Shown: one piece after another, positions 16,978 through 26,832 of the stretch
How the letters are laid out: every line of letters begins with the position of its first letter
Numbering within the stretch: position 1 is the stretch's first letter
Source: Bacteroidales bacterium
Lineage (GTDB): Bacteria > Bacteroidota > Bacteroidia > Bacteroidales > UBA932
DNA length: 64,000 bases
NCBI GenBank assembly: GCA_015060325.1
Contig: SUYQ01000009.1
Location: 31,775 to 95,774 of the forward strand
Direction: 5' to 3'
Translations under genes and position numbers: made by a program
Notes under the pieces: model-generated
The model's input: the letters and a program-made list of their open reading frames with translations, nothing else
What the model was told of the DNA's origin: nothing
Database searches by the model: none

Positions 16978-19290
16978 ATGAATACGCATTTCAAGGCATT
17001 TGTTACGGCATCATTGTCAGTCTTTCTGATGACGGGGCTGATGGTCGGATGTACGGACGAACCTCAGCAGGATGTGCCTGATACGCCTCAGGAGAAGCCT
17101 GGGACAGAAGATCCGACACCGGGTGATGAAGTGATTTCTGCCGGAGATGCCGGAGAAGTTCAGTATGAGATCATCAATCCTGAAGGTGGCGACACCGGGC
17201 AGGAAATAGGAAAGCCGGCTGTAGTCGAGGGTGCGGGAGACCTTCAGATGAGCATTAGTCAGACCAGTTCTTATACCGATCCGGACGGGACGGTCTTCAC
17301 CTGCGAGCCGGAGGCCAGGATAAATGTAAGTGTCGGGCTTGATACCGTTTATGCAAAGGATTTCAATGAGTTGACAGAGCTTCTTGAGTATGTCGATCCG
17401 ACATATTCCGAAGAGGGTGAGGAACCTGTTACGCATAATATAGACCAGCAGTTCCGTTTCGGAGAACAGACGATAGATCTGGATATGGACTACGAGGTAT
17501 ATACCTACCGGAACTCCCTCGGTCAGAACATCGGGATGCCGTACATAGAGCTGAGAGAGGCTGATTTTGGAGAAGGAGGAGGTGCGTCTGCCGGCGAGAT
17601 CACCCGTTCGTCCGAGGCTGGAAGAGCAATGGCCGTATGCAGCCCGTCAGTGACGATAAGGAGGGCTGAACCAGCTACCAGGACCATTGAGGTTGAGGAT
17701 ACGGCTGCATATAATGTCAGCGTACATTTCGGAGTGATGGTGGCTCCGAAGAATATCGCCGGAGCGGAAAACAAGTTCGAGATTGTGGAGTTCGAAGTGC
17801 AGTATATAGGTATGGTTCCGCATACTGACACTTACCCGGGTGCGGAGCTGTCGTACCGGGTTGAGGATGGTGAGGGGAATGCTCTGGAGGGCAATGAGTT
17901 CACGGTGGTGCCGGGGAGCAGCTTTATGCTGAATGTGGTCCAGAACAGCTCTTATACCGATCAGGACGGAGCCTTGTCTGCAGATCCTGTGGCCTGGACG
18001 AGGATTACAGCTCCCGATACTTTGAGCATAGACACTGCGGAGGAGCTGCCTGCTTTGCTTGACAAGGTGGTGATTGAAACCGGGGCAGACGAACTTGAGG
18101 GCAATCTGCCTTATTACAGGTTTGAGACTGCTGTGCCTGATGGCGAGGTGTCCGTGGCGGAGGTCTCCAGGTCCGGCGACGGTAAGACTATAGTCTATAA
18201 GGCTGCGGCAACGTATAGGCAGAAGGCGGTACCTGTCAATATGGATGGTGCACAAGAGTTGGAGTTTACATATGTTGTGGAGTACTTGGGCAAGGTGTCT
18301 GTCAGGCTTGTTGATGTGACATATGATCAGGATGTGATATGGGAGGATGCCCACCATAATATCTATACCAACTCGCAGTGCGTTGTCACAAGAAATGCCA
18401 GGTATTCTGACGGTACAGTCGTGGAGAGCAAGTTCTATAGTACGAAGAATTTTGTGCAGCCTGTTGTTACTGGTACATTTAAGGATACAACAGGTGAAAT
18501 AGAAGATACAAATTATGGCCTAACGAAAAATGTTAATTCTTTTATTAATCATCTTGCCACCGGCGTCCCTGACTTGGAGCATTTGAGCTATGAAACAGCT
18601 TGTGGAGATAGTTTGCACGTATATTTACCGGCATACAGAGGACCAGTAGGAGTATGGACTGCATACAAACATCAAGATACAAATGAGCTTTATAGCGAAT
18701 CGGGAAAAATAGAAGGTTGGTATGGTAAACAATTTGGCTATAGGTCTAATATGTATGCTGATTATTATATTGGGAAAACTATTCGAGAATACAAAATCGA
18801 CCTTATCTACAAAGACCGTTTCTTCTGTATAGATGGACAGCTCTTTACGTTCGATCCATTGGAGCATAAGCATAGCTGGAGTGTGGAGACAATCGAAACC
18901 CCGGATCGCGGCACTTGCGCCCTCCATACCCTAAGGGCCGATGTCACCTGGCTTGGTCGTGACTTCGTATATATGGTAGTGGACACGGTATATGTAAAGC
19001 AGCCTTCCGTGGCCACGGCCGCTCCTGCCAGTTCGTCATACCCGACCCGATCATCCTGTACGTCATACCCGACCCGATCGGGTATCTCCTCCCGTTCCGG
19101 CAGCCCGTATGTCGATGCCCCTGAGTATCAGCAGAATGAGGCCGGTGGTCTGACCCTTTCGACCGGAACCCTTCCCGACAGTGCCCCATACACCGAGCAC
19201 ACCGTCATCCGCCCGGACGGCACCCGCACAACGTTCCGCCGCGAAGGCATCGTCCCCGACATCTCCTTTGATGTCCCCGGCAAGAAATAA
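16978..19290 (+). CDS. Large lipoprotein with tandemly related extracellular domains
   Basis: Lipobox LMVGCTDEP; internal similarity LQMSISQTSSYTDPDG / FMLNVVQNSSYTDQDG. Confidence 0.6.
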   Translation: MNTHFKAFVTASLSVFLMTGLMVGCTDEPQQDVPDTPQEKPGTEDPTPGDEVISAGDAGEVQYEIINPEGGDTGQEIGKPAVVEGAGDLQMSISQTSSYTDPDGTVFTCEPEARINVSVGLDTVYAKDFNELTELLEYVDPTYSEEGEEPVTHNIDQQFRFGEQTIDLDMDYEVYTYRNSLGQNIGMPYIELREADFGEGGGASAGEITRSSEAGRAMAVCSPSVTIRRAEPATRTIEVEDTAAYNVSVHFGVMVAPKNIAGAENKFEIVEFEVQYIGMVPHTDTYPGAELSYRVEDGEGNALEGNEFTVVPGSSFMLNVVQNSSYTDQDGALSADPVAWTRITAPDTLSIDTAEELPALLDKVVIETGADELEGNLPYYRFETAVPDGEVSVAEVSRSGDGKTIVYKAAATYRQKAVPVNMDGAQELEFTYVVEYLGKVSVRLVDVTYDQDVIWEDAHHNIYTNSQCVVTRNARYSDGTVVESKFYSTKNFVQPVVTGTFKDTTGEIEDTNYGLTKNVNSFINHLATGVPDLEHLSYETACGDSLHVYLPAYRGPVGVWTAYKHQDTNELYSESGKIEGWYGKQFGYRSNMYADYYIGKTIREYKIDLIYKDRFFCIDGQLFTFDPLEHKHSWSVETIETPDRGTCALHTLRADVTWLGRDFVYMVVDTVYVKQPSVATAAPASSSYPTRSSCTSYPTRSGISSRSGSPYVDAPEYQQNEAGGLTLSTGTLPDSAPYTEHTVIRPDGTRTTFRREGIVPDISFDVPGKK
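19034..19087 (+). repeat. Two palindromic repeat copies (27-bp period) inside the lipoprotein gene, stem ATACC/GGTAT
   Basis: cgtcatacccgacccgatc at 19034 and 19061; full palindrome ATACCCGA-cccga-TCGGGTAT in the second. Confidence 0.85.
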
Positions 19291-19319
19291 TACCTGCAAG
19301 TAAAAAGTTTCTTACTAAA

Positions 19320-19350
19320 TTGTTTTTTACTAAAAGGTTTCTTACTTTTG
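19320..19350 (+). promoter_or_regulatory. Bacteroidetes-type promoter upstream of ATPase gene
   Basis: TTG (19320-19322) - N20 - TACTTTTG (19343-19350). Confidence 0.5.
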
Positions 19351-19369
19351 TGCGTCGGTAAGAAATGAT

Positions 19370-20494
19370 ATGATTATGAACGGACAGAAATTCATATTCG
19401 GCAGGCCTGTGGAGGGGGAATTCTTCACAGATCGTGAGGCTGAAACCGCTCGGCTGAAAGCCAACTTCCAAGGGGGAGTAAATACTTTCCTGCTGTCTCC
19501 AAGACGTTGGGGCAAGACTTCCCTGTTGAAGAAGGTTATGAAGGAAGTTGAGTCTAAGGATATCAAGGTGGTGTTTGTGGATGTGTTCAAGTGCAGGACT
19601 GCCTTGGAATTCAGTGAGGTGATAGCTTCTGCTGTTCTTTCGCAGACTGCATCTAGAACTGATGAGTTTCTGGAAAATGCCAGGGCTTTTCTCGGTAGAA
19701 TTAACCTTGGGGTCAGTTTGTCTCCCGATCCGGCTACCGGACTGGATATCCGTTTAGGTCTGTTCGACGAAGAGGCGGACATAACCAATGCCCTACTTAC
19801 CCCACAGAAGATTGCAGAAAAGAAACACATCCGTCTTGTTGTCTGCATAGATGAATTCCAGCAGATAGGTGAGTTTGCGGACAGCCTTACGTTTCAGAAG
19901 GAACTCAGGACTGTGTGGCAGCATCAGCAAGATGTGACATACTGCCTTTTCGGAAGCAAGAAGCATATGATGGAAAGTCTCTTTGATACGCCTCAGAAAC
20001 CGTTCTATAAATTTGGCGATATCATATATCTGAAGACTATACCGCTGAATTATTGGCTGGATTACATTACTTCCAGGTTCTCGGAAGCTGGTAAGTCTAT
20101 CAGTGCAGAACAGGTCATAAGTATATGTGAAACTGTCGGATATCATTCCTCTTATGTACAGCAGTTGAGCTGGTATGTGTTCCTGAACTCATCAGAAATA
20201 GTTACTGAAGATGATCTTGAAGTGGGCATAAATGAGCTCTTGGTGCAGAATACCGCTTTGTACGAGAGTTGGACAGAGAGTCTGCCTGCATATCAGATGA
20301 GATATCTGATGGCCGTGGCAGATGGCATACACGAGGGTTTCTCTTCAGCCGAGGTTATCAGTAGATATCGTCTGGGGTCGTCTGCAAATGTAGTTGCTCT
20401 GAAAAAGGCTCTGTTGGATAAAAGTCTTATCTACACCGAGGATAAGAAAGTATACTTGTCTGATCCTGTCATGGGCATGTGGTTAAAGAAATAA
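19370..20494 (+). CDS. AAA-type ATP-binding protein (archaeal-ATPase-like)
   Basis: FIFGRPVEGEFFTDREAETARLKAN...LLSPRRWGKTSLL Walker A; VVCIDEFQQI Walker B-like. Confidence 0.8.
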   Translation: MIMNGQKFIFGRPVEGEFFTDREAETARLKANFQGGVNTFLLSPRRWGKTSLLKKVMKEVESKDIKVVFVDVFKCRTALEFSEVIASAVLSQTASRTDEFLENARAFLGRINLGVSLSPDPATGLDIRLGLFDEEADITNALLTPQKIAEKKHIRLVVCIDEFQQIGEFADSLTFQKELRTVWQHQQDVTYCLFGSKKHMMESLFDTPQKPFYKFGDIIYLKTIPLNYWLDYITSRFSEAGKSISAEQVISICETVGYHSSYVQQLSWYVFLNSSEIVTEDDLEVGINELLVQNTALYESWTESLPAYQMRYLMAVADGIHEGFSSAEVISRYRLGSSANVVALKKALLDKSLIYTEDKKVYLSDPVMGMWLKK

Positions 20495-20508
20495 TATAGA
20501 AAAAAGAT

Positions 20509-21822
20509 ATGAGTTCATTTGTAGTAGAAGGCGGGCATAAGCTCAGCGGAACAATCAGACCTCAGGGCGCGAAGAATGAGGCCCTTCAGGTGATCAGTGC
20601 AGTCCTCATGACTTCCGAGGAGGTTACCATTTCAAATATTCCTGAAATATTGGATGTGCGCAACCTTATTCTTCTTTTGGAGGGAATGGGTGTCAAGGTC
20701 ACCCGTCATGAGAAGGGTGTATATACGTTCAAGGCGGATGAGATAGACCGCGGCTACATCATGAGCGCTGATTTTGTGGCAAAGTGTGCCAAGCTCAGAG
20801 GGTCTGTGATGGTCGTGGGACCGCTTCTTGCACGTTTTGGACAGGCTTATTTCCCTAAGCCTGGCGGAGACCAGATAGGTCGCCGCAGGGTGGATACCCA
20901 TATCCTTGGTTTCATGAATCTGGGAGCAGAGCAGGAATATGTTCATGAGAAACGCGCATTCTATCTGCATGTACCCGAGGGTAAATGTCTGGAAGGCAGA
21001 TATATGCTTCTGGACGAGGCATCCGTTACCGGTACTGCCAATATAGTCATGGCGGCATGTCTGGCGAAAGGTGTGACTACCATCTATAATGCGGCCTGCG
21101 AACCATATCTTCAGCAGCTTTGCAAGATGCTTGTGCGCATGGGAGCAAAGATAGAAGGTATCGCATCTAACCGTCTGACCATCACCGGGGTGGACTCTCT
21201 CGGCGGCACCGAGCATAAGATTTTGCCTGACATGATCGAGATCGGTTCCTTCATTGCCCTTGCCGCATTGAACCGCAGCAGCATCACCATAAAGGACGTG
21301 GCATATGATGAACTCGGTATAATCCCTGAGAGTTTCCGCAGACTTGGTGTCAACCTCGAACGTCGCGGGGACGATATATTTGTTCCGGAACAGGAAAGCT
21401 ATGTTATCGATTCATTTCTTGATGGATCTATCATGACAATCGCGGACGCTCCATGGCCGGGTCTTTCTCCTGACCTTCTTAGTGTGATGCTGGTCACTGC
21501 CACTCAGTGCAAGGGTAGCGTGCTGATCCATCAGAAGATGTTCGAGAGCCGTCTTTTCTTTGTCGACAAGCTCATAGATATGGGTGCTCAGATCATTCTA
21601 TGTGACCCGCACAGGGCAGTCGTCGTGGGACATGATCATACATACAGACTCAGAGCCGGCAACATGACGTCTCCTGATATCCGTGCCGGTATTGCCCTTC
21701 TCATTGCAGCCATGTCTGCAAAGGGCACAAGCGTAATCAGCAATATTGACCAGATTGACCGAGGATACGAGGACATCGACATCCGTCTGAATGCTCTTGG
21801 TGCCCGAATTACCAGGCAATAG
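20509..21822 (+). CDS. murA: UDP-N-acetylglucosamine 1-carboxyvinyltransferase
   Basis: GGHKLSGTIRPQGAKNEALQVISAVLMT; IEIGSFIALAAL; YEDIDIRLNALGARI. Confidence 0.93.
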   Translation: MSSFVVEGGHKLSGTIRPQGAKNEALQVISAVLMTSEEVTISNIPEILDVRNLILLLEGMGVKVTRHEKGVYTFKADEIDRGYIMSADFVAKCAKLRGSVMVVGPLLARFGQAYFPKPGGDQIGRRRVDTHILGFMNLGAEQEYVHEKRAFYLHVPEGKCLEGRYMLLDEASVTGTANIVMAACLAKGVTTIYNAACEPYLQQLCKMLVRMGAKIEGIASNRLTITGVDSLGGTEHKILPDMIEIGSFIALAALNRSSITIKDVAYDELGIIPESFRRLGVNLERRGDDIFVPEQESYVIDSFLDGSIMTIADAPWPGLSPDLLSVMLVTATQCKGSVLIHQKMFESRLFFVDKLIDMGAQIILCDPHRAVVVGHDHTYRLRAGNMTSPDIRAGIALLIAAMSAKGTSVISNIDQIDRGYEDIDIRLNALGARITRQ

Positions 21823-21853
21823 CCTGGTGCGCAAATTATTGTGCGCCAATTGC

Positions 21854-21899
21854 TTACGCAAACCGCGTGCGCCCCAAAGGGAGCACGCGGTTTGCGTAA
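21854..21899. terminator. Bidirectional terminator between convergent murA and methyltransferase
   Basis: 17-bp perfect stem TTACGCAAACCGCGTGC / GCACGCGGTTTGCGTAA. Confidence 0.7.
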
Positions 21900-21918
21900 T
21901 GTGCTGAGAGCCAGGTCG

Positions 21919-22569
21919 CTATGCGCCAGGCTGTTTTTTGCGGATGACGTTGAGTCCGTCGCGTAAGGGGAGGATGACCGACTCGACGCGAGGGTCTGCC
22001 GAGACCATGTCGTTGAAACGAGCGATGCCGAGGGTCTGCTTGTCCTGCGGAAGCGGGTCCTGGCAGACCTTGCCGTCCCAAAGGACGTTGTCTGCGAGGA
22101 TGAGTCCGCCAGGGCGGACCATGTCGAAGACAAGGTCGTAGTACTCGCAGTATTCACGTTTGTTGGCGTCGATGTATACGATGTCGTATGCTCTGTCTTC
22201 AGACTGCATGCGCAGCAAGGTCTCCTTGCAGTCGCCTATGTGCAGGCTGATCCTGTCAGACAGCCCTGCGCGCTCGAATCCTTCGAGGATCAGATCTTCC
22301 AGCTCGTCATTCAGTTCGAGGGTATCAAGGTGTCCGTCAGCAGGAAGATGAGTCGCCAGGCAGATGGCCGAATAACCGGTGAATGTGCCGAGCTCGAGTA
22401 TGCGCTTTGCTCCCGAAATCTGCACGAGAATACGCATCAGTTCTCCCTGAAGTGCTCCCGACAGCATACGGGCGTGATTTGTCCTTATATGGGTCTGCTT
22501 TTCGACCCAGTCCAGTGCTTCGCCCTGAGGGGTGACGTGTTCATCGATATATTTGTAGATCTTTTCCAT
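21919..22569 (-). CDS. Class I SAM-dependent O-methyltransferase (start probably at MEKIYKYIDEHV)
   Basis: ILELGTFTGYSAICLA; YDIVYIDANKREYCEYYDLV; ILADNVLWDGKV. Confidence 0.9.
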   Translation of the reverse strand: MEKIYKYIDEHVTPQGEALDWVEKQTHIRTNHARMLSGALQGELMRILVQISGAKRILELGTFTGYSAICLATHLPADGHLDTLELNDELEDLILEGFERAGLSDRISLHIGDCKETLLRMQSEDRAYDIVYIDANKREYCEYYDLVFDMVRPGGLILADNVLWDGKVCQDPLPQDKQTLGIARFNDMVSADPRVESVILPLRDGLNVIRKKQPGA

Positions 22570-22721
22570 GGTGTTGTAGATTTCTTTCGCATTCGCTTCA
22601 GGGACTTTGTAGATCACTCGACTCGCTTAGCTCTCCCGAAATGACTGTGTGAAAGTGCTGTTTGGTATGATAGTGTAGCAAGTTCTCTCCTGATGTAGCA
22701 GTCTCTTCCGAAATGACGGTG

Positions 22722-23975
22722 TTAGATGTATACCAGTTTCGAAAGTCTGCTGCGGTCAAATATCTTCTGCGCCATTTCCCGGACATCTTCAGCCGTGATG
22801 CCTTCCACCATCGAGCGGTTTTCCTTTCCGGAACTTACCTTACCATATGCCAGCAGTCCCTTGCCCATTGACAGGCACTGTGTCTCCCCGTTGTCGCTGC
22901 TGATGGCCAGCTGACCCAGAAGCTGCTTTTTCGCAGCCTTGAGCTTGCGCTCTGACATCGGCTCGCTCTGAAGTTTCGCGATTTCCTTGTCGATCGCAGC
23001 CAGACATTTGTCCAGATTGGCCTTGTCGCATCCTAAACTGATCGTTGCCAGTCCGGTATCTGCAAACTGTATGTAGCCGCACTCCACTCCGTATACCCAT
23101 CCGTTTTTCTCGCGCAGAACGGAATTGAGGATGGAGTTGGTCGCCGGGCCTCCAAGGATATTGCATAAAAGTACAGTAGCAAGCCTTTCTCGCTCCTGGT
23201 AGAGCGAAGGTGCAAGTCCTCCTATGACGCAGTTGGCCTGGTGGTTGCGTTTGGAAAGTGTCTTGTCAAACAGCTCGAACTGAGGGACTCCGTACTGCCA
23301 GCATCCTTTCCTGTCGTTGCAATCGGCCGAACATGGCGGTGAGTCTATGCCGTTGAAATGTTTGTCAGTTAGCTTGAGTATTTCCTTCTCCAGACGTTTC
23401 TCCTCGATGTCCGCTACAATCGTGAATGCCATCCTGCATGGAACGAATTTTTCCTTGACGAATCTCAGAAGTTCTTCTCTGGTGATCTTCTTTATCGAGC
23501 CAGGGGTCCCGAGGATGTTTCCGCTGAGAGGATGTCCCTTGAAGATCATTTCCTCGAATCTGTCATAGATATCCTCCGAGGGGGTGTCCTTATATGACTG
23601 GATCTCGTCAATGACTACGCCTTTTTCTACTTCTATTTCATGTTCAGGGAAAGTCGGACATGTGGCGAGTTCGAAAAGCAGGGCAGCCGCCTTGCCGAGA
23701 TCTTCTTTCAGTACGGTAGCATGAAAGACTATCTCTTCCTTGGTCGTGAATGCGTTGAGCTCTCCTCCAAGGCGGTCGAGATATCCGTTGATTACAGCGG
23801 CACTTCTACGGGCAGTCCCTTTGAAAATGGTGTGTTCGACGAAATGAGCGATTCCGTTATGGAATCCCTCTTCGTCTCTTGTCCCGCATCTGATGCTGAG
23901 AGCGCAATATCCCACAGCTGACCCGCTGCGCTTGACTGCATACTGCAGCCCGCATTCCGCTTTACCGCTGATCAT
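22722..23975 (-). CDS. M16 family zinc metallopeptidase
   Basis: HNGIAHFVEHTIFKGTARR (HxxEH). Confidence 0.93.
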   Translation of the reverse strand: MISGKAECGLQYAVKRSGSAVGYCALSIRCGTRDEEGFHNGIAHFVEHTIFKGTARRSAAVINGYLDRLGGELNAFTTKEEIVFHATVLKEDLGKAAALLFELATCPTFPEHEIEVEKGVVIDEIQSYKDTPSEDIYDRFEEMIFKGHPLSGNILGTPGSIKKITREELLRFVKEKFVPCRMAFTIVADIEEKRLEKEILKLTDKHFNGIDSPPCSADCNDRKGCWQYGVPQFELFDKTLSKRNHQANCVIGGLAPSLYQERERLATVLLCNILGGPATNSILNSVLREKNGWVYGVECGYIQFADTGLATISLGCDKANLDKCLAAIDKEIAKLQSEPMSERKLKAAKKQLLGQLAISSDNGETQCLSMGKGLLAYGKVSSGKENRSMVEGITAEDVREMAQKIFDRSRLSKLVYI

Positions 23976-23977
23976 TC

Positions 23978-24829
23978 CTATCTTCCCCTCTGGTTGTTGA
24001 TTCTGAGTATGTCTTCCTGAAGGAATCCTACTCCATACTTTTTGGAAATCCTATGCTTACGGAAGTAATACAACTTATGACTTTCCGGATTTATAAGCAT
24101 CTTGTAGCAATATGATCCTGCAACGGGGTTGTCCGGAGCGACGACATAACTGACCACTACATCCGGCGTGCCTGCCTCCATCCTGCTGTCAGCGTCATCC
24201 ACATCGATCACCGACATGTCAGAGTCAAAGTTCAGGTCCTTGAAAGCCCTGTCGATGTTTGCAGAAAGATCACTCTCAGCAAACATGATCTGAAGGTTCG
24301 GATCCTTCCTGAAATTCTCTGTATTGCCGCCAAGGCCTGCATATCCGTTGAAATCATTGTTCATTGCAGCCTCTGTGTAGTCCTGTATGATGTCTATGAA
24401 TGCCGGCATGAATGTGAATTCACGTCCTGAAGGATCGGCTGCCGAAGCTATCGGCAGAGATATAACCTCCAGCATCTTGCTGATACCTTGGTCAGCCCCT
24501 TTTCCGCCTTTGACCAATGTGAGGAAGGTAAGCCCAGGTTCGTTTTCCTTCTTGAATTTGCTGTCAGCTGTTATGAGAAAATAGTAATTCTCATTATTCT
24601 TGAGTTCATTGAACTCCTCAACTGTACAGAATTCGTAAGGGGACAGTCTCCACCCTGAAGCGATTTCGTCGCACAAAGCCAGATCATAGAAATCATTTCC
24701 TGTGAGAACAACCTTGGTGACTTTCTCCTGGAAGTCTGCAATCTTTATCTTCTTTGTGTTGATCTGCGCTTGGGCGCATGCTAATAGGGGGAACAGCACA
24801 GCTGTAAATAAAATCAGTATTCGTTTCAT
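23978..24829 (-). CDS. Secreted protein of unknown function
   Basis: Signal peptide MKRILILFTAVLFPLLACAQAQ; 283 aa ORF. Confidence 0.7.
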   Translation of the reverse strand: MKRILILFTAVLFPLLACAQAQINTKKIKIADFQEKVTKVVLTGNDFYDLALCDEIASGWRLSPYEFCTVEEFNELKNNENYYFLITADSKFKKENEPGLTFLTLVKGGKGADQGISKMLEVISLPIASAADPSGREFTFMPAFIDIIQDYTEAAMNNDFNGYAGLGGNTENFRKDPNLQIMFAESDLSANIDRAFKDLNFDSDMSVIDVDDADSRMEAGTPDVVVSYVVAPDNPVAGSYCYKMLINPESHKLYYFRKHRISKKYGVGFLQEDILRINNQRGR

Positions 24830-24940
24830 CTCGGTCTCTTAAGTTTCACGGGTGCAGAACTTAAATTAAGTCTATGTCTGCAAATCCGGCGCAAAGTTAC
24901 AAAAATAGTGCTATATTTGTAAGTTGACCAATGAACAATT

Positions 24941-26809
24941 ATGGCTCAGTATATAGTATCAGCACGAAAGTACAGACCTGACTCATTCGGGACACTGATA
25001 GGTCAGGACAATATCGCCCAGACTCTGAAGAATTCCATCCTCAGAGACCAGTTGGCCCACGCATATCTTTTCTGCGGACCTCGAGGCGTCGGCAAGACTA
25101 CCACAGCCCGCATCTTTGCAAAGATGATAAACTGTTCCAATCCTTCCGAGGATATGGAACCATGCGGCACATGCGAGTCGTGCATGTCCTTTGCAGAGAA
25201 CCGTTCGTACTGTATCCATGAACTGGACGCGGCTTCCAACAATGGTGTGGAGGACATCAAGGCTCTCATGGATCAGGTGAGGATCCCTCCTCAGGTCGGC
25301 AATTACAGCGTATATATCATCGATGAGGTCCATATGCTGTCTCAGGCTGCCTTCAATGCTTTCCTCAAGACTTTGGAGGAACCGCCTGCACATGCCATCT
25401 TCATCCTTGCCACTACTGAGAAACATAAGATTCTGCCTACGATCCTGTCTCGTTGTCAGACCTATGACTTCAACAGGATTACTGTTGAGAATATCGTGAA
25501 GAACCTCCGTATGGTGGCTTCAAGCGAGAACATATCCATTGACGATGAGTCGCTTCACGTGATAGCCCATAAGGCTGACGGTGCCATGCGTGATGCCTTG
25601 ACCATATTTGACCAGACGGTCGCATTCTGTGGAACCGATGTCAAGTATCAGGACGTCCTGCGTAACCTGAATGTCCTCGATTATGAGTACAGCTTTTCTC
25701 TTGTGGATGCGTTCCTCAAGGGTGACTATTCTTCTGCTCTTCTTTCTTTTGACGAGATTCTGACAAAAGGCTTCAATGCTCTGCATTTCGTGGCTGCCCT
25801 GTCGTCTCATCTGCGTGACCTTATAGTCAGCAAGAGCGGGGGACTGGAGGCACTTCTTGAACTGCCGGATTCTCTTAAGAAAAGATATAAGGAGCAGTCA
25901 GACAGATGCAGTATGCAGTTCCTTTATGACGCACTGGCCGTGACAACTCAGTGTGAGTCCGGCTACCGTGCCAGCGTGAATCCACGTCTGCATATAGAGT
26001 TTGCTCTCATGCGACTTAGCTTCCTGATGGCCAGGCCATCTGCCCAGACAGTTGCCGCAGCGCCGGTCGTACAGGCCTCAACTCAGGCTCCAGCCCCAGC
26101 GCCAGCTCCGGCTTCAGTTCCAGCACCTACGCCTGCATCAACCCAGACACCAGCGCCAGCTCCGGTCCCAGCGCCAACCCAGACACCAGCCCCAGCTCCG
26201 GTCGCTGCGCCAAGCCAGACACCGGCACCAGTTACGGCTCCAGCACCAGCACCAGTTACGGCCCCAGCACCGGCGCCCGTTCAAACAGAAGCTGTCCCTC
26301 CCGTCACTGCACAGCCTCTGCAGGAGCCTGCTTCGCAGCCGCAGCGACGCACTCGTGCAACTCGTGCAGCCGCTGTGTCAGTCATGTCGATGGCAGGATC
26401 GGACAAGCAGACCGATGAACCTGCTCAGGAATCAGGATTGCCTACAGATGATGTGATCAAGGCAAAATGGCCTGAACTGGCTGCAAATTATGCTTCCAAA
26501 CCGCGTCTGGCCAGCATGTTGAGCACCACGACCCTCACTGTGACAGGAGACGCAGCCGAAAAGGTCGTGACTTTCCGTGTCGTTAACGATGCGCAGAAAG
26601 AGTGGGTAGAGTCCAAGTTGTTACATGAACTCGAAGGAACTTTCCGTAAAATAGTCGGTTCTTCTAAAATATATCTGCGTGTTGACGTGACTCCGGATGA
26701 TGCTCCGCAGGAAAAGATATATATGCCTAGCGACAAAGCCAAGGAACTTATGGCTGACAATACCGAGGTCAAGAATCTTGTGAAGGATCTGGGACTGGAT
26801 ATCAAATAG
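24941..26809 (+). CDS. dnaX: DNA polymerase III subunit gamma/tau
   Basis: YRPDSFGTLIGQDNIAQTLKN, GPRGVGKTTTARIFAK, Cys4 zinc motif, Pro/Ala-rich linker. Confidence 0.95.
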   Translation: MAQYIVSARKYRPDSFGTLIGQDNIAQTLKNSILRDQLAHAYLFCGPRGVGKTTTARIFAKMINCSNPSEDMEPCGTCESCMSFAENRSYCIHELDAASNNGVEDIKALMDQVRIPPQVGNYSVYIIDEVHMLSQAAFNAFLKTLEEPPAHAIFILATTEKHKILPTILSRCQTYDFNRITVENIVKNLRMVASSENISIDDESLHVIAHKADGAMRDALTIFDQTVAFCGTDVKYQDVLRNLNVLDYEYSFSLVDAFLKGDYSSALLSFDEILTKGFNALHFVAALSSHLRDLIVSKSGGLEALLELPDSLKKRYKEQSDRCSMQFLYDALAVTTQCESGYRASVNPRLHIEFALMRLSFLMARPSAQTVAAAPVVQASTQAPAPAPAPASVPAPTPASTQTPAPAPVPAPTQTPAPAPVAAPSQTPAPVTAPAPAPVTAPAPAPVQTEAVPPVTAQPLQEPASQPQRRTRATRAAAVSVMSMAGSDKQTDEPAQESGLPTDDVIKAKWPELAANYASKPRLASMLSTTTLTVTGDAAEKVVTFRVVNDAQKEWVESKLLHELEGTFRKIVGSSKIYLRVDVTPDDAPQEKIYMPSDKAKELMADNTEVKNLVKDLGLDIK

Positions 26810-26832
26810 AAATATCTTTAAAGTGCAGTAAG

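Noticed and set aside
26052-26330. Pro/Ala-rich repeat region in dnaX as an inserted element
   Set aside because: Low-complexity interdomain linkers are common in DnaX tau proteins; no relation to the TGTC repeats.
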